IMG/VR virus record: IMGVR_UViG_3300031787_000096
Location: 1-64,000 of that record
DNA length: 64,000 nucleotides
Origin: a virus
Strand: one strand, 5' to 3'
The position numbers were made by a program, and so were the translations under genes. Positions 41,037 through 49,594 of this stretch are shown piece by piece (position 1 is the first letter of the stretch; each line of letters starts with the position of its first letter). The notes beneath the pieces are model-generated. The model was given only the letters and a program-made list of their open reading frames with translations. It had not been told where the DNA came from and searched no databases.

Positions 41037-41936
41037 TCAGCCCCGCGACAGTTCCAGCTGCCGCGCCAGCCACAGCTCCACGTCCTCGTAGGTGTAGCGA
41101 ACGAGGTTGCCCAGCTTCACGAAGGGTGGGCCGTAGCCGCTGGAGTTCCAGCTGTAGATGGTGGAGAGCGACACCCCCAGGTAGGTGGCCAGAGTTTCCG
41201 GTGTGTAGAAGCCAGCCGGCAGGCTGGTGGTGCTGGTGTCGGCGTTGGCGGCGGCGCGGCGCTTGGGCAGGAACAGCCAGCTCCCCAGCGGCAGTTGATC
41301 CGATGGCCGAGCAGTGATGGTGGGGTTGAGGCCTCGCAGAGTGGTCACGGTGGTGCCGTGGCGCTCGGCCAGAACGTTGAGGCTGTCGCCGGTGCCCACC
41401 ACCGCGACGCGGTTGGGCTTGAGCGCGGCCTGGATCCGTTCGCCCAGCAGGGGCTGGGTCAAGGAGCCGATGCCACCGGCGCCGTAGAGACCACCGAACT
41501 CAGTCACCGAGAAGGCCGCCAACTGGCCCCGGCTGGGGGAGGGAAGCAGACCTGGGGTGCGCAGCTCCGTGAGCGGACCCAACCAGACGGCACCGAAGCA
41601 GGGGGTAAGCAGTGCCGGTGTGGTGGCTGACACGGGCCGGATGCCGCTGGTGCTCCAGGCGATGTCCGTGGCCAACCAGTCCCAGGGTTGGGACGGTGTC
41701 AGTGGCAGCACCGCCCCACGGGTGAGGTAGCCCTCGTAGGTGAAGTCCCCCGTATCGAGCCCCGGGGCGTTCTCCTTGCTGGAGATCCCCCGCAGGCGCT
41801 TGAGGAACCCCTCGAACAGGAACCTTCCCGTGCGCTCGGAATCGAGCACGCCCGGTAGTTGGTTGGAGAACAGCAGGATGCGGGCGTTGGCGTAGGGCTG
41901 CAGCGCAGAAGGCGGCAGCACAGGGGTGCTGCTCAC
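41037..41936 (-). CDS. Virion-region protein with LysM and C-terminal helix-turn-helix
   Basis: The 299-residue protein starts at GTG 41936. Residues 1-170 have no recognised domain. About 175-225 is LysM-like (VAVVGTGDSLNVLAERHGTT VTTLRGLNPTIT ... LPLGSWLFLP), which binds peptidoglycan or chitin-like glycans. About 240-299 is an excisionase/MerR-like HTH_17 (FYTPETLATYLGVSLSTIYS WNSSGYGPPFVKLGNLVRYT YEDVELWL). A glycan-binding and a DNA-binding module in one chain is odd and may indicate a virion protein with a second regulatory job. The stop-start gap to the upstream gene is three bases. Confidence 0.75.
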   Translation of the reverse strand: MSSTPVLPPSALQPYANARILLFSNQLPGVLDSERTGRFLFEGFLKRLRGISSKENAPGLDTGDFTYEGYLTRGAVLPLTPSQPWDWLATDIAWSTSGIRPVSATTPALLTPCFGAVWLGPLTELRTPGLLPSPSRGQLAAFSVTEFGGLYGAGGIGSLTQPLLGERIQAALKPNRVAVVGTGDSLNVLAERHGTTVTTLRGLNPTITARPSDQLPLGSWLFLPKRRAAANADTSTTSLPAGFYTPETLATYLGVSLSTIYSWNSSGYGPPFVKLGNLVRYTYEDVELWLARQLELSRG

Positions 41937-41939
41937 GGC

Positions 41940-42467
41940 TCAGCCCCGCTCCAGCGCTGCGGTGAAGCCGCCGCCGCTGCCGCTCAACTGAGGGTCGCGG
42001 CTCCAGTTCGCCAGGGTGGGGAGCATCAGCAGCAGGGCCTGGGCATGGCTTCCCCGTTGGCGGCGGAGAGCGGCCTCGATCGAAAGCCCCTCGCCGTAGC
42101 GGGTGATGGTCTCCTCCCGCAGCAGCTCGGTGTCGTACTCGATCACATCCGCCTTCTTGACCGGCAGGGTGCCGTCCTCCGGCAAAGCGTCGGGGCCAAC
42201 GGCCTTCCTCCGGGTTTCGATCGGGGCCTGCAGCTGCTCGGGAGCCAGCCCCGCCAGCTCGGTGTCGATGGCGGCGATGGCATCCAGCTCGCGCCTGGCG
42301 GTTGGGATGGCATCGGGGTAGAGCTGCTCGAGATCCGCCATGGCGTCGTTGATGGCGCGGACCGCCGGCAGGCGGGCCGGGATCGACAGGGCAACCCGGA
42401 TGCCCTCCAGGTCAGCAGCCCGCCAGCGGTGGGGCGAGTCTTGAGGCGTAGGAATGATGGTGGTCAT
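41940..42467 (-). CDS. Predicted head-completion/neck protein (175 residues)
   Basis: I use ATG 42467 (MTTIIPTPQDSPHRW). The product is helical, with LPAVRAINDAMADLEQLYPD, RRELDAIAAIDTELAGLAPE and VIEYDTELLREETITRYGEG LSIEAALRRQ. Its place two genes after the portal fits an adaptor that closes the head, but the sequence does not identify a family. The longer frame from 42905 covers the opposite-strand membrane gene and is rejected. Confidence 0.55.
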   Translation of the reverse strand: MTTIIPTPQDSPHRWRAADLEGIRVALSIPARLPAVRAINDAMADLEQLYPDAIPTARRELDAIAAIDTELAGLAPEQLQAPIETRRKAVGPDALPEDGTLPVKKADVIEYDTELLREETITRYGEGLSIEAALRRQRGSHAQALLLMLPTLANWSRDPQLSGSGGGFTAALERG

Positions 42468-42471
42468 GCCT

Positions 42472-42483
42472 GCTGTTGCCAGC
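42472..42483 (-). promoter_or_regulatory. TGGCAACAGC motif, copy upstream of the 42467 gene
   Basis: GCTGGCAACAGC on the minus strand only five bases before ATG 42467, in the ribosome-binding position. The closeness differs from the other copies (22-52 bases) and argues that the motif may act at RNA level, or that this gene starts later. Confidence 0.4.
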
Positions 42484-42560
42484 AGCCGATCCCTCTGCTG
42501 GCCAGCAGTGCCAAGAGGCCTGCCTGACCGCGCCAAGATGGTGAGCCCTGCGCCTGGGCC

Positions 42561-43481
42561 ATGGCAGATCTCACCGCTGTTGCTGGTGCTGGCCTGGCCG
42601 CGGGCGCTGCCGCCGCTGCCAAGGTCCGCAAGGGTCTCGATCGCACCACCCAAGCCCTGGCTGTGGCTGCCGGCACGGTGGCGGCATCGCTCAGCGAGCT
42701 CAACAACTTCGGGGTTGATCCCCAGCTCATCAGCCGCATCACATCTGCAGCCTCCAACCACGGCGTGGCAGCGGCAGATCTGCTGGCCAAGCTGCCCGGT
42801 GAGCTGGAGCACTACGGCACCGCAGCGGTTGATGCCTTCCTCAAGGGAGGCGATGCCCTTGGCAAGCACTGGTCCCACATCGAGAGCCGTTTCAACTCCC
42901 CCCACCTGGCCGCTGATGCAGCCAATGGGATTTGGGAGGACGGCTCGCTCAACATCAGCCGCGGCTCCAGCGACATGGGCTGGTTAGAGCGTCTCCGGGC
43001 CAGCACGGACAACCACCTCGATGGACTGCTAGCCGCAGCCCAAACCCCGGAGTTCTGGCAACGCACCCTGGGCAATGCAGTGGAGGCCAGTGCCTATTCA
43101 GCCGCGATCACAGCCGTGGATCAGCTGCTGGTGCACCGCGATGCCTTGCTCAACGGCACCCCGGAAGATCGAAAAGAGCGGCTGCTGCAGATCCTGCAGA
43201 CTAGTGGCCTGATGGCCGCCGGAGCCCTGCCGGTGTCGGTGTTTTTGGCCTTGGCCCTGATGCTCGTGCCGGGCCTGGCGGTGGTGATGGGCCCGCTTGG
43301 GGTGATCGGCAGTGCCGGCCTGGGGTTGAGGCTGATCACCTCAGCCGTGCGTCACCCCAGCCAGCAGGAGCGGCAGGCGGTCCAGCAGTTGCAAGGCCTG
43401 TTGCAGGAGCTGATCTATGCCCTGCAGCGCGACAGCGACGGCAATCTGACCATCACTGTGAAGGCCCAGCCGGCGAGCTGA
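42561..43481 (+). CDS. Membrane-associated protein inside the structural module (306 residues)
   Basis: Transcribed opposite to the portal and neck genes, its end overlapping the portal end by 29 bases. It has an Ala-rich amphipathic N terminus (LTAVAGAGLAAGAAAAAKV), a helical middle (LGKHWSHIESRFNS; TDNHLDGLLAAAQTPEFWQR), and a hydrophobic C-terminal zone, LPVSVFLALALMLVPGLAVV MGPLGVIGSAGLGLRLIT (about 215-255), then a charged coiled tail. Position and direction suggest a moron (cargo gene), perhaps for superinfection control. Family unknown. Confidence 0.58.
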   Translation: MADLTAVAGAGLAAGAAAAAKVRKGLDRTTQALAVAAGTVAASLSELNNFGVDPQLISRITSAASNHGVAAADLLAKLPGELEHYGTAAVDAFLKGGDALGKHWSHIESRFNSPHLAADAANGIWEDGSLNISRGSSDMGWLERLRASTDNHLDGLLAAAQTPEFWQRTLGNAVEASAYSAAITAVDQLLVHRDALLNGTPEDRKERLLQILQTSGLMAAGALPVSVFLALALMLVPGLAVVMGPLGVIGSAGLGLRLITSAVRHPSQQERQAVQQLQGLLQELIYALQRDSDGNLTITVKAQPAS

Positions 43482-45021
43482 TCGGCTGACCAGTCGAGGA
43501 AGCGGGATTGTGGCTCCCCTCTCCGGCTTTGGTCGCCGGGCTGTCATCCAACGTCGGGCTGCTGATGGCGTTGGCCGTGGCCAGCGCTAGCTGGTGGCGC
43601 AGCTCCTCCCGGCTGATCACTTCCTTGTCGAACAGCTCAATCCATTCCTTCACCTGGGGCTGTGGCTGGATCGGTGGGGTGAGCGGGCTGACAGTCACCT
43701 GCAGGCCCGCTCCTGGATCTAGGGGTTCGCCGGTCAGGGCCGTCCAGTGCTGGAGCAGGGTCGAGAACAGCGACGCCTTCTGGATCGCCATCGCCTGCAG
43801 CAGCGCGTAGCTCTGGCTGGCGGTGAGGCTGATCTCCATCTCAGTGCGGGCCGCGCCCCGGTTCTGCGACGGGATCAGGGCATCACGACGCATGGTGTCG
43901 TCGAGGATCTGCAGCCAGGCACGGTGCTCCGCCAGGGACCGTGCCCGGATCTCCACGAACTCGAAGGACGCATCCGCGGGCAGGTCCATGCAGGTGTTGG
44001 GGCCCAGCACCACAGGCCCCGCCTGGCTATTGCCCATGGCATCGACCATGCCCTTGCGCACGCCCACCGGCAGGGCCGTGCGGCTCAGGAGTTCCTCGTA
44101 CTCGCTCTTGCAGCGGAAGTGGTTGAGGTACTGGTGCGCCAGGCCCAGGTGCGGCAGGTCCCCCTCCCCGAAGGCGGAGCCATCGGAGGTGTACCAGCAG
44201 GCCGGCAGCCGGCTGATGCCCTCAAACGTGGTGACCACTGGCTCCTCGCATCGCCAGCCGCTGGTGGCCTGGGGGTCGGCGCAGACAGGGTGATGGGCCA
44301 GCTGCAGCCCCGTGACAGCGTCAGCAGTGAGCAGCTGCAGGCTGCGGAAGTGCCAGCGGTCGGGGGCGTCCGCATCGCTCAGCAGGGCGTTGATCTGCTC
44401 GGTCACCGCTCCTTCGCTGCCGGGGAGCTCTGCGCTGATCGGCCGGTTCACCGGCTCCCGCCAGATGATCCGGCCCGGCAGGCCGTAGGAGACGGGCAGC
44501 TCCCAGTTCAGGCAGTTGGCCCGGGGAACCAACTGCAGGCGAGGCAGCGACAGCCGATCACCGCGGCGCAGGGCCTCCTGCCGGTCACCCTCGCTGGGCC
44601 AGCTGTGCTCGGGGGGAAGCACCAGCACCAGAGCGGCGCCATCGCGGAGCACCAGCAAGTCAGCAGCGGCGAAGAAGACACCAAGGTCCGTGCCCCGCCC
44701 GTCCACGTCGGTGAGCACCGAGCTCAGGCTGGCCGGGAGGCTGATCCAGCTGCCCCTGCTAAGCATCCCGGCATACGTGCGCAGGGCGTCCCGGAAGAAG
44801 CCCGAAGGGCGGGCGGCATCAAGTCGCTTGCGGTAGGCGGTCTCAGGCTCTCGTTCCCCCTTGGGCAGGTAGTGCTCCTTGCGGCTGCTGCCGTCGGGGG
44901 CAGAGAGCAAGGCCCAGCAGTCAGCAGTGATCTGCAGGGAGGGCTGCAGGGTGGTCAGGGTTGGGTGGTTGCCCCAAGGAGCGTCGGAGACAGCATTTTG
45001 CGGCTTGGCAGCTGCGAGCAC
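43453..45021 (-). CDS. Portal protein (DUF4055 family)
   Basis: The 522-residue protein, from GTG 45021, has the DUF4055 pattern: YLPKGEREPETAYRKRLDAA RPSGFFRDALRTYAGMLSRG, LVLRDGAALVLVLPPE, WREPVNRPISAELPGSEG, LPHLGLAHQYLNHFRCKSEY EELL and GAARTEMEISLTASQSYALL QAMAIQKASLFSTLLQHWT. DUF4055 proteins serve as portals in a subset of tailed phages. It lies between the head genes and the terminase genes, with the big helicase insertion separating it from the terminase. Confidence 0.82.
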   Translation of the reverse strand: MLAAAKPQNAVSDAPWGNHPTLTTLQPSLQITADCWALLSAPDGSSRKEHYLPKGEREPETAYRKRLDAARPSGFFRDALRTYAGMLSRGSWISLPASLSSVLTDVDGRGTDLGVFFAAADLLVLRDGAALVLVLPPEHSWPSEGDRQEALRRGDRLSLPRLQLVPRANCLNWELPVSYGLPGRIIWREPVNRPISAELPGSEGAVTEQINALLSDADAPDRWHFRSLQLLTADAVTGLQLAHHPVCADPQATSGWRCEEPVVTTFEGISRLPACWYTSDGSAFGEGDLPHLGLAHQYLNHFRCKSEYEELLSRTALPVGVRKGMVDAMGNSQAGPVVLGPNTCMDLPADASFEFVEIRARSLAEHRAWLQILDDTMRRDALIPSQNRGAARTEMEISLTASQSYALLQAMAIQKASLFSTLLQHWTALTGEPLDPGAGLQVTVSPLTPPIQPQPQVKEWIELFDKEVISREELRHQLALATANAISSPTLDDSPATKAGEGSHNPASSTGQPISSPAGPSQ

Positions 45022-45394
45022 GGGTGCAGGAGGGAGCTGCTTGCTCTTGCCATCGGCGATCTATAGACCTGCTAAGTCTGTGTAGGTAGCTGAACGGGTG
45101 GCCTCCGCCGCGGGAACCATTGCTAATCCTAGGGGACATTGCAGAAAGCCCATGGCTCCCCGGAATAGCCAAACTGCACACAAAGGCCGCTCGGCGTGTT
45201 TCGCTGGACAGGATGCACGAGATCCCTTATTCGAGAGATTGCCAGGGATGAGGCAAGTTGGCGACACCATAAATCATTCAGCCTGAATAGGTATTGGTCC
45301 TCGAAATTACCATGCAAAAGCCGAGAAGCCGAGTCGGCTCGAGGCAACAAACGCGTCTCGCCTTGAATTACAGCTCAGATCAACGAGCAGTCCC
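45022..45394. other. 373-bp junction between portal gene and helicase cargo gene
   Basis: No gene is apparent. It contains the TGGCAAGAGC copy (45043-45053) next to the portal start and then shifts to AT-richer sequence by about 45250-45394, the likely insertion boundary of the helicase gene. No terminal repeats or target duplications were found by eye. Confidence 0.4.
45043..45053 (-). promoter_or_regulatory. TGGCAAGAGC motif, copy upstream of the portal gene
   Basis: ATGGCAAGAGC on the minus strand, 22 bases before the GTG at 45021. Part of the six-copy set; this copy would restart transcription or processing of the virion operon below the inserted helicase gene. Confidence 0.5.
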
Positions 45395-48300
45395 ATGAAC
45401 GAGGTCAACAATCACGTTGATGAAATTTTAAGGATTTGCCAAGAGGCAAATCAACGCCTGCTTATAGCTATGCCTTGGTGGGCAGACGACGAAACGGGCA
45501 AACGAATCCGTCAAGAGGTTGAGACTGCAGCTAGGCGGGGCATCGAAGTGAGAGTTCAGATCAGACCAGATCACTCCAATCGGCGCACAATCCAATCACT
45601 AAGAAGCAGTGGAGCTTATGTCACTGGTTTGCCTCAACTGCACGGGAAAGCGGTATGCAGTGAACAAGAACATGCCCACATCACACTCAACTTCTTCAAC
45701 AAGGATGCACTCAAGAACATAAATTTCGCCGAGTTCAGCAAAGACCAAGGCAAGATCAATGAATTCAGTAGTCAGTTCCGAGAGAGAGAGCAGAGCGTTT
45801 CAGGGCAGCTCGATGGCCCCGAGCTTCATGCTGATGTTAAAGGCCTAATCGAAGAGGCCGACATTCGCAATGCATTGCCTTACAGCAAGCTCAACCCTCT
45901 ACAAAGCCTTTGCGCACGTCACGCGCTGTATGGAGAAGATAATTTACTGGTAATCGCACCAACCGGTGCTGGCAAGACCTTAGTTGGTATTTTAGCGCTG
46001 CTCAGTGCTGCGATTAGGCAAGATGCCAAGGCAGTCTGGCTCGTACCGTCTAGAGCTTTAGCAAAGGAGATAACGAAGGCCCTTGAGAGCTTAAGGCATC
46101 CAAAACTCAACGCCTTATCACTGCTGGGAGGCGAAGACGTGCCAAACGAACTCCTCGAAAGAAATAATTTATGGATTTGCACAACAGAAAAGTATGAATC
46201 TATTTTGAGGAGACAGAGCGCAAATAAAATCACGAATCAGATTTACACGATTGTCATCGATGAAATACATCTCTTGGCAGACAAGGCAAGGGGTGCTCTG
46301 ATCGAGTCGATCATTGCACGCATCAAGGATCAAGCCCCATACCCGCGGATCATTGGCTTGTCAGCCACGCTTGAAAACGAAGAAGAGTTCGCTGGCTGGT
46401 TCAATGCTCGTGTACTAAAAAGCACTTGGAAACCGAATAGCCTCGACAAGGAAGTCATTAGCTATCAGGCTGATAAACGAGAAGATTTTTGGATAATAGA
46501 CAAGAGACGAGAACAGACATTGATTCAAACGCTTAGATCCATCAAGGATGACGACAAAAAGAACGGAGCTACGCTTGTTTTCTGTAGGTCCAAGAATAAA
46601 TGCTTTAAGCAAGCTATATCTCTACTTCGAGACCTCACCGGAGCAGAGGATCTGCTTAAAGGAGTTGACACAAAGCAGCCTCCGTCTAGCGATGTAAGCG
46701 CGCTTCTCTTTCAGAATAGAATTGGAATATACTTTAATGGCTACAGCAAAAGCAATGAGTCTCTGCGTAGGTTTAACAATGCCGAGATAGATTTCCTGTT
46801 CTCAACAACCGGCCTTGCTCAAGGCGTTAATACTAAGGCGAGAACTGTTGTTATTAGCGAGACGACGCTCGGGTGGGATGAACCCCTGGAAATCAATACA
46901 GCCAATCAGATGCTAGGCCGTGCTGGAAGGGGAGAGGGAAACGAAGGATGGGGAATCATTATTTGCCCTGAATATGAAAGAGAAAAGTGGTGCGAGGGGA
47001 TTGATAGAAGTAGCGAAGTTAGAAGTGCTATGAGCAGCAAGCTAATCGATGTCATTCTGGCAGAGATTGCACTACAGAACATTCAGTCTAGTAACGAAGC
47101 AAAGGCGTGGTATTCAAGAACTTTTCAGGCTTTCTGCAGTCAAAAGACCAGTGAGATCGAGCTTGAGATAGATAAGTCTATCAGCTTTCTGCTGCAAGAA
47201 GGCCTTGTGATTCATGGGAAAGATGGTGGCCTTGAGGTTTCAAAGTTTGGCGCTGCGTGCATACGGTTAATGACAGATATTAATAGCTCGATTGACCTGG
47301 TAAAAGCCTTGCACTGCATCACGCCAACTCAGGACATAGAGTGGAATGAGATGCAACTTGTTCTGGCCGTTTCGCAAGCAATAAGATGCGAAGATTTTAC
47401 GGCATTGAAAGAGGACAAGTCATTCTTGCAAATAGCGAGTGAGTGCATAAGCAGGTATCGCCTAGCAGAGAATGGCTCAATGCCGGACTATCTTTTGAAT
47501 CTTATTGCAATCGACTTGCTACTCTACCGAAGGGATGAGATTGACAGCCTGCCTGATGAGCTTTCTGGAATTAAGACTAGATGTCTTCAGTATATCCCTG
47601 AGTCTATCCCAAGATACTTGGCTCTAGTAAATCAGATAGGCGCCCTGGCAAACAACCCATGGATCACTATGTGTGCGCATGATGTATCTAAGCGCATCAA
47701 CTGGCATGGATTGCGCCCAAGGCCTGAAAGAGGTTCTTCTCGTATCATTGGCTTTATTGAATCTCTTAGTGACCCATTGCTTCTCAGGTCAAATTTACCA
47801 GAAGCCTGGAAAGCGGCTCAGGATAAGAACATATCTAGCCCAGATAAAATTCCCAAAGGGACAGAGCGATTTTCGTTCTGCACGAACAAAGAGAGAGCTA
47901 GAGATGGAATGCACAATACTTTTTACATCAACAGGATTGCGATAGAATATATAGATACGGATGACAGTATTAGGATTTCAAATCTACCGGAGGGAACACT
48001 AGAAACGTTTGCGCGTGTTGATTCGTCATGCGGCAGCAATCAGAAGTTTATCGATAGGGCATCAACACTTGACATTAAACTTCCTGTAACAAATAAAGAG
48101 GCCGAAGATTACTCCATTCTGATCTACTCTGCAACACGAAATGACAGAATTCTCTTTAGTGTGACAAAGCAAATCACTAAAGAGATTGTATCCAGCCCGG
48201 AAGATCAACTCAAAAAGATATTTGAAGTGCTTTCCACATCATTGCCCCAGGTGACGATTGCACGAAAGCAACATGGGATAAGAAAGTATCTAAGGGAAAA

Positions 48301-48823
48301 ACTTTTCGGTCCTATGCCACATTCGGATGAATTTGCAGAAGCGATCGCAAAAAAAGATTATCTTGTCGAGATAGCATCCATGTTTAGATTTGCTCATGAA
48401 GCTGATGCTATGACGGCTTGGCGGATCAATGATCTGATCAATGAAGCCATAAAACTAAAGCCCTCCTTGGATTCTGCGCCATTTGATTTCCAGTCAGTTG
48501 CAAATACAATTAGAACGAGAGAAGGTTCGATTCTTGAACGAGAGCTCGTCAAGGCATCACTAGGTATTAATTGCGGTCTAGAAATGGGGCTGGCTTACGA
48601 TAGTAGTGGAGGCGCTATATATGCCCTATTTAGGCAGGATTCGGGGTGGGGTCTATTTCAAAACATTCCATCTCACCGCACACATCATCTGAGAGCAATT
48701 TACCCCGAGTCCTTGGCTGGCAGCATACGGGCAATGACACGTCCGGAACAGACTAAGGAGGCGACAACCCCAAGCTATGCTTGGGTTAACGCCTACTCGC
48801 TCTGCTCGGATTTACTGGCATGA
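45395..48823 (+). CDS. PLD-like domain fused to a Ski2/Hel308-like helicase (1142 residues)
   Basis: Residues 1-110 form a PLD-like module: RLLIAMPWWADDETGKRIRQ, VETAARRGIEVRVQIRPDHS, and PQLHGKAVCSEQEHAHITL with an HxK half-motif and Glu where Asp is usual. The helicase follows: motif I APTGAGKTLVG (about 187), II VIDEIHLLADKARG (about 286), III IGLSATLEN, IV ATLVFCRSKNKC, V FLFSTTGLAQGVNTKARTVV, VI QMLGRAGRGEG (about 504). The C-terminal 550 residues match nothing I know. The gene runs against the virion operon, is distinctly AT-rich, and fits a stand-alone phage-carried defence gene. This function is inferred. Confidence 0.82.
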   Translation: MNEVNNHVDEILRICQEANQRLLIAMPWWADDETGKRIRQEVETAARRGIEVRVQIRPDHSNRRTIQSLRSSGAYVTGLPQLHGKAVCSEQEHAHITLNFFNKDALKNINFAEFSKDQGKINEFSSQFREREQSVSGQLDGPELHADVKGLIEEADIRNALPYSKLNPLQSLCARHALYGEDNLLVIAPTGAGKTLVGILALLSAAIRQDAKAVWLVPSRALAKEITKALESLRHPKLNALSLLGGEDVPNELLERNNLWICTTEKYESILRRQSANKITNQIYTIVIDEIHLLADKARGALIESIIARIKDQAPYPRIIGLSATLENEEEFAGWFNARVLKSTWKPNSLDKEVISYQADKREDFWIIDKRREQTLIQTLRSIKDDDKKNGATLVFCRSKNKCFKQAISLLRDLTGAEDLLKGVDTKQPPSSDVSALLFQNRIGIYFNGYSKSNESLRRFNNAEIDFLFSTTGLAQGVNTKARTVVISETTLGWDEPLEINTANQMLGRAGRGEGNEGWGIIICPEYEREKWCEGIDRSSEVRSAMSSKLIDVILAEIALQNIQSSNEAKAWYSRTFQAFCSQKTSEIELEIDKSISFLLQEGLVIHGKDGGLEVSKFGAACIRLMTDINSSIDLVKALHCITPTQDIEWNEMQLVLAVSQAIRCEDFTALKEDKSFLQIASECISRYRLAENGSMPDYLLNLIAIDLLLYRRDEIDSLPDELSGIKTRCLQYIPESIPRYLALVNQIGALANNPWITMCAHDVSKRINWHGLRPRPERGSSRIIGFIESLSDPLLLRSNLPEAWKAAQDKNISSPDKIPKGTERFSFCTNKERARDGMHNTFYINRIAIEYIDTDDSIRISNLPEGTLETFARVDSSCGSNQKFIDRASTLDIKLPVTNKEAEDYSILIYSATRNDRILFSVTKQITKEIVSSPEDQLKKIFEVLSTSLPQVTIARKQHGIRKYLREKLFGPMPHSDEFAEAIAKKDYLVEIASMFRFAHEADAMTAWRINDLINEAIKLKPSLDSAPFDFQSVANTIRTREGSILERELVKASLGINCGLEMGLAYDSSGGAIYALFRQDSGWGLFQNIPSHRTHHLRAIYPESLAGSIRAMTRPEQTKEATTPSYAWVNAYSLCSDLLA

Positions 48824-48946
48824 AATAATCGTGTTACTCCAAGGGGGCTTGGGTTTTACGGATAGATGCTGCGCGTTCCTGGCTGATGGTCTATTGGCGA
48901 GGATCTCACTTGATGTTTCCATGCTCCCCATCACTGCGGAGTAGAC
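48824..48946. other. Right-hand junction of the helicase cargo gene
   Basis: A 123-bp tail-to-tail gap between the helicase and the minus-strand sigma-like gene. CCAAGGGGGCTTGG (48839-48852) is a short inverted repeat followed by GTTTT and may terminate the helicase transcript. Confidence 0.4.
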
Positions 48947-49591
48947 TCAGTCCTGTGCATCCCATGCCACCACCCGCTGACTGCAGGCGGCTGTGATCTC
49001 ATTCCACCTCTCAGGCTTAACACCGAGAGCAGCAGGCAAATCAGCAAAAGCCGTTCCCAGCCTGTGCATCTTCTGCCCCCGCGCACAAAGCTCCCGCCAG
49101 GAGGCCGGCACCTTGATCAGGAACCCTTTGTCGCGCAGATAGTGATACACCTCCCCATTGGCATAGGTACGGGCATAGGGCCGAAAGGTTCCCCGCTCCG
49201 GTGAATAGCGGCGGGCGGCTTGGATGATGCCCAGCATGGCGATCTGCTCCAGGTCTTCTTTCGGGTGGCCCGTGCGACGGGAGATGTTTCCTGCCACGGT
49301 GGCGGCGATGTCGCGGTGCTGCAGTGCCAGGGCATTGGCAGCGGCGTGGGGATTGACTGGCCGGTGACGACGCGGCTTGGCCGGGAAGGCGATCACCAGC
49401 TGAACGGCATCGCCCAGGTGCTGGGGTCGCGGCCTCGGTCGAGGACCGATCCGAACACGCTGAGCACTGCTGGGCCGCGGCAGACACGTCGCCACCACGT
49501 GCGGCCGCAGCGCCAGTTCGAGCTGGCTTGCCGGTGCCGCCGCACCACGACAAGCGGGGGTTCGCAGGGGCCGGGCGATGGCGTCGGTCAT
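48947..49591 (-). CDS. Short sigma-like protein (region 2 only)
   Basis: The 214-residue protein has a basic, Pro/Arg-rich first 95 residues, then a sigma-70 region 2: NALALQHRDIAATVAGNISR, DLEQIAMLGIIQAARRYSPE RGTFRPYARTYANGEVYHYL RDKGFLIKVPASW. A complete region 4 is not evident; the end (KPERWNEITAACSQRVV) may be a short remnant. It starts three bases after the terminase stop on the same strand. It may work as a late transcription factor that needs a partner, possibly the 24607 product, or be a terminase accessory. Confidence 0.7.
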   Translation of the reverse strand: MTDAIARPLRTPACRGAAAPASQLELALRPHVVATCLPRPSSAQRVRIGPRPRPRPQHLGDAVQLVIAFPAKPRRHRPVNPHAAANALALQHRDIAATVAGNISRRTGHPKEDLEQIAMLGIIQAARRYSPERGTFRPYARTYANGEVYHYLRDKGFLIKVPASWRELCARGQKMHRLGTAFADLPAALGVKPERWNEITAACSQRVVAWDAQD

Positions 49592-49594
49592 TGC

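Noticed and set aside
43747-45066. A 439-residue plus-strand frame
   Set aside because: It is the exact antisense of the portal gene, which has DUF4055 motifs.
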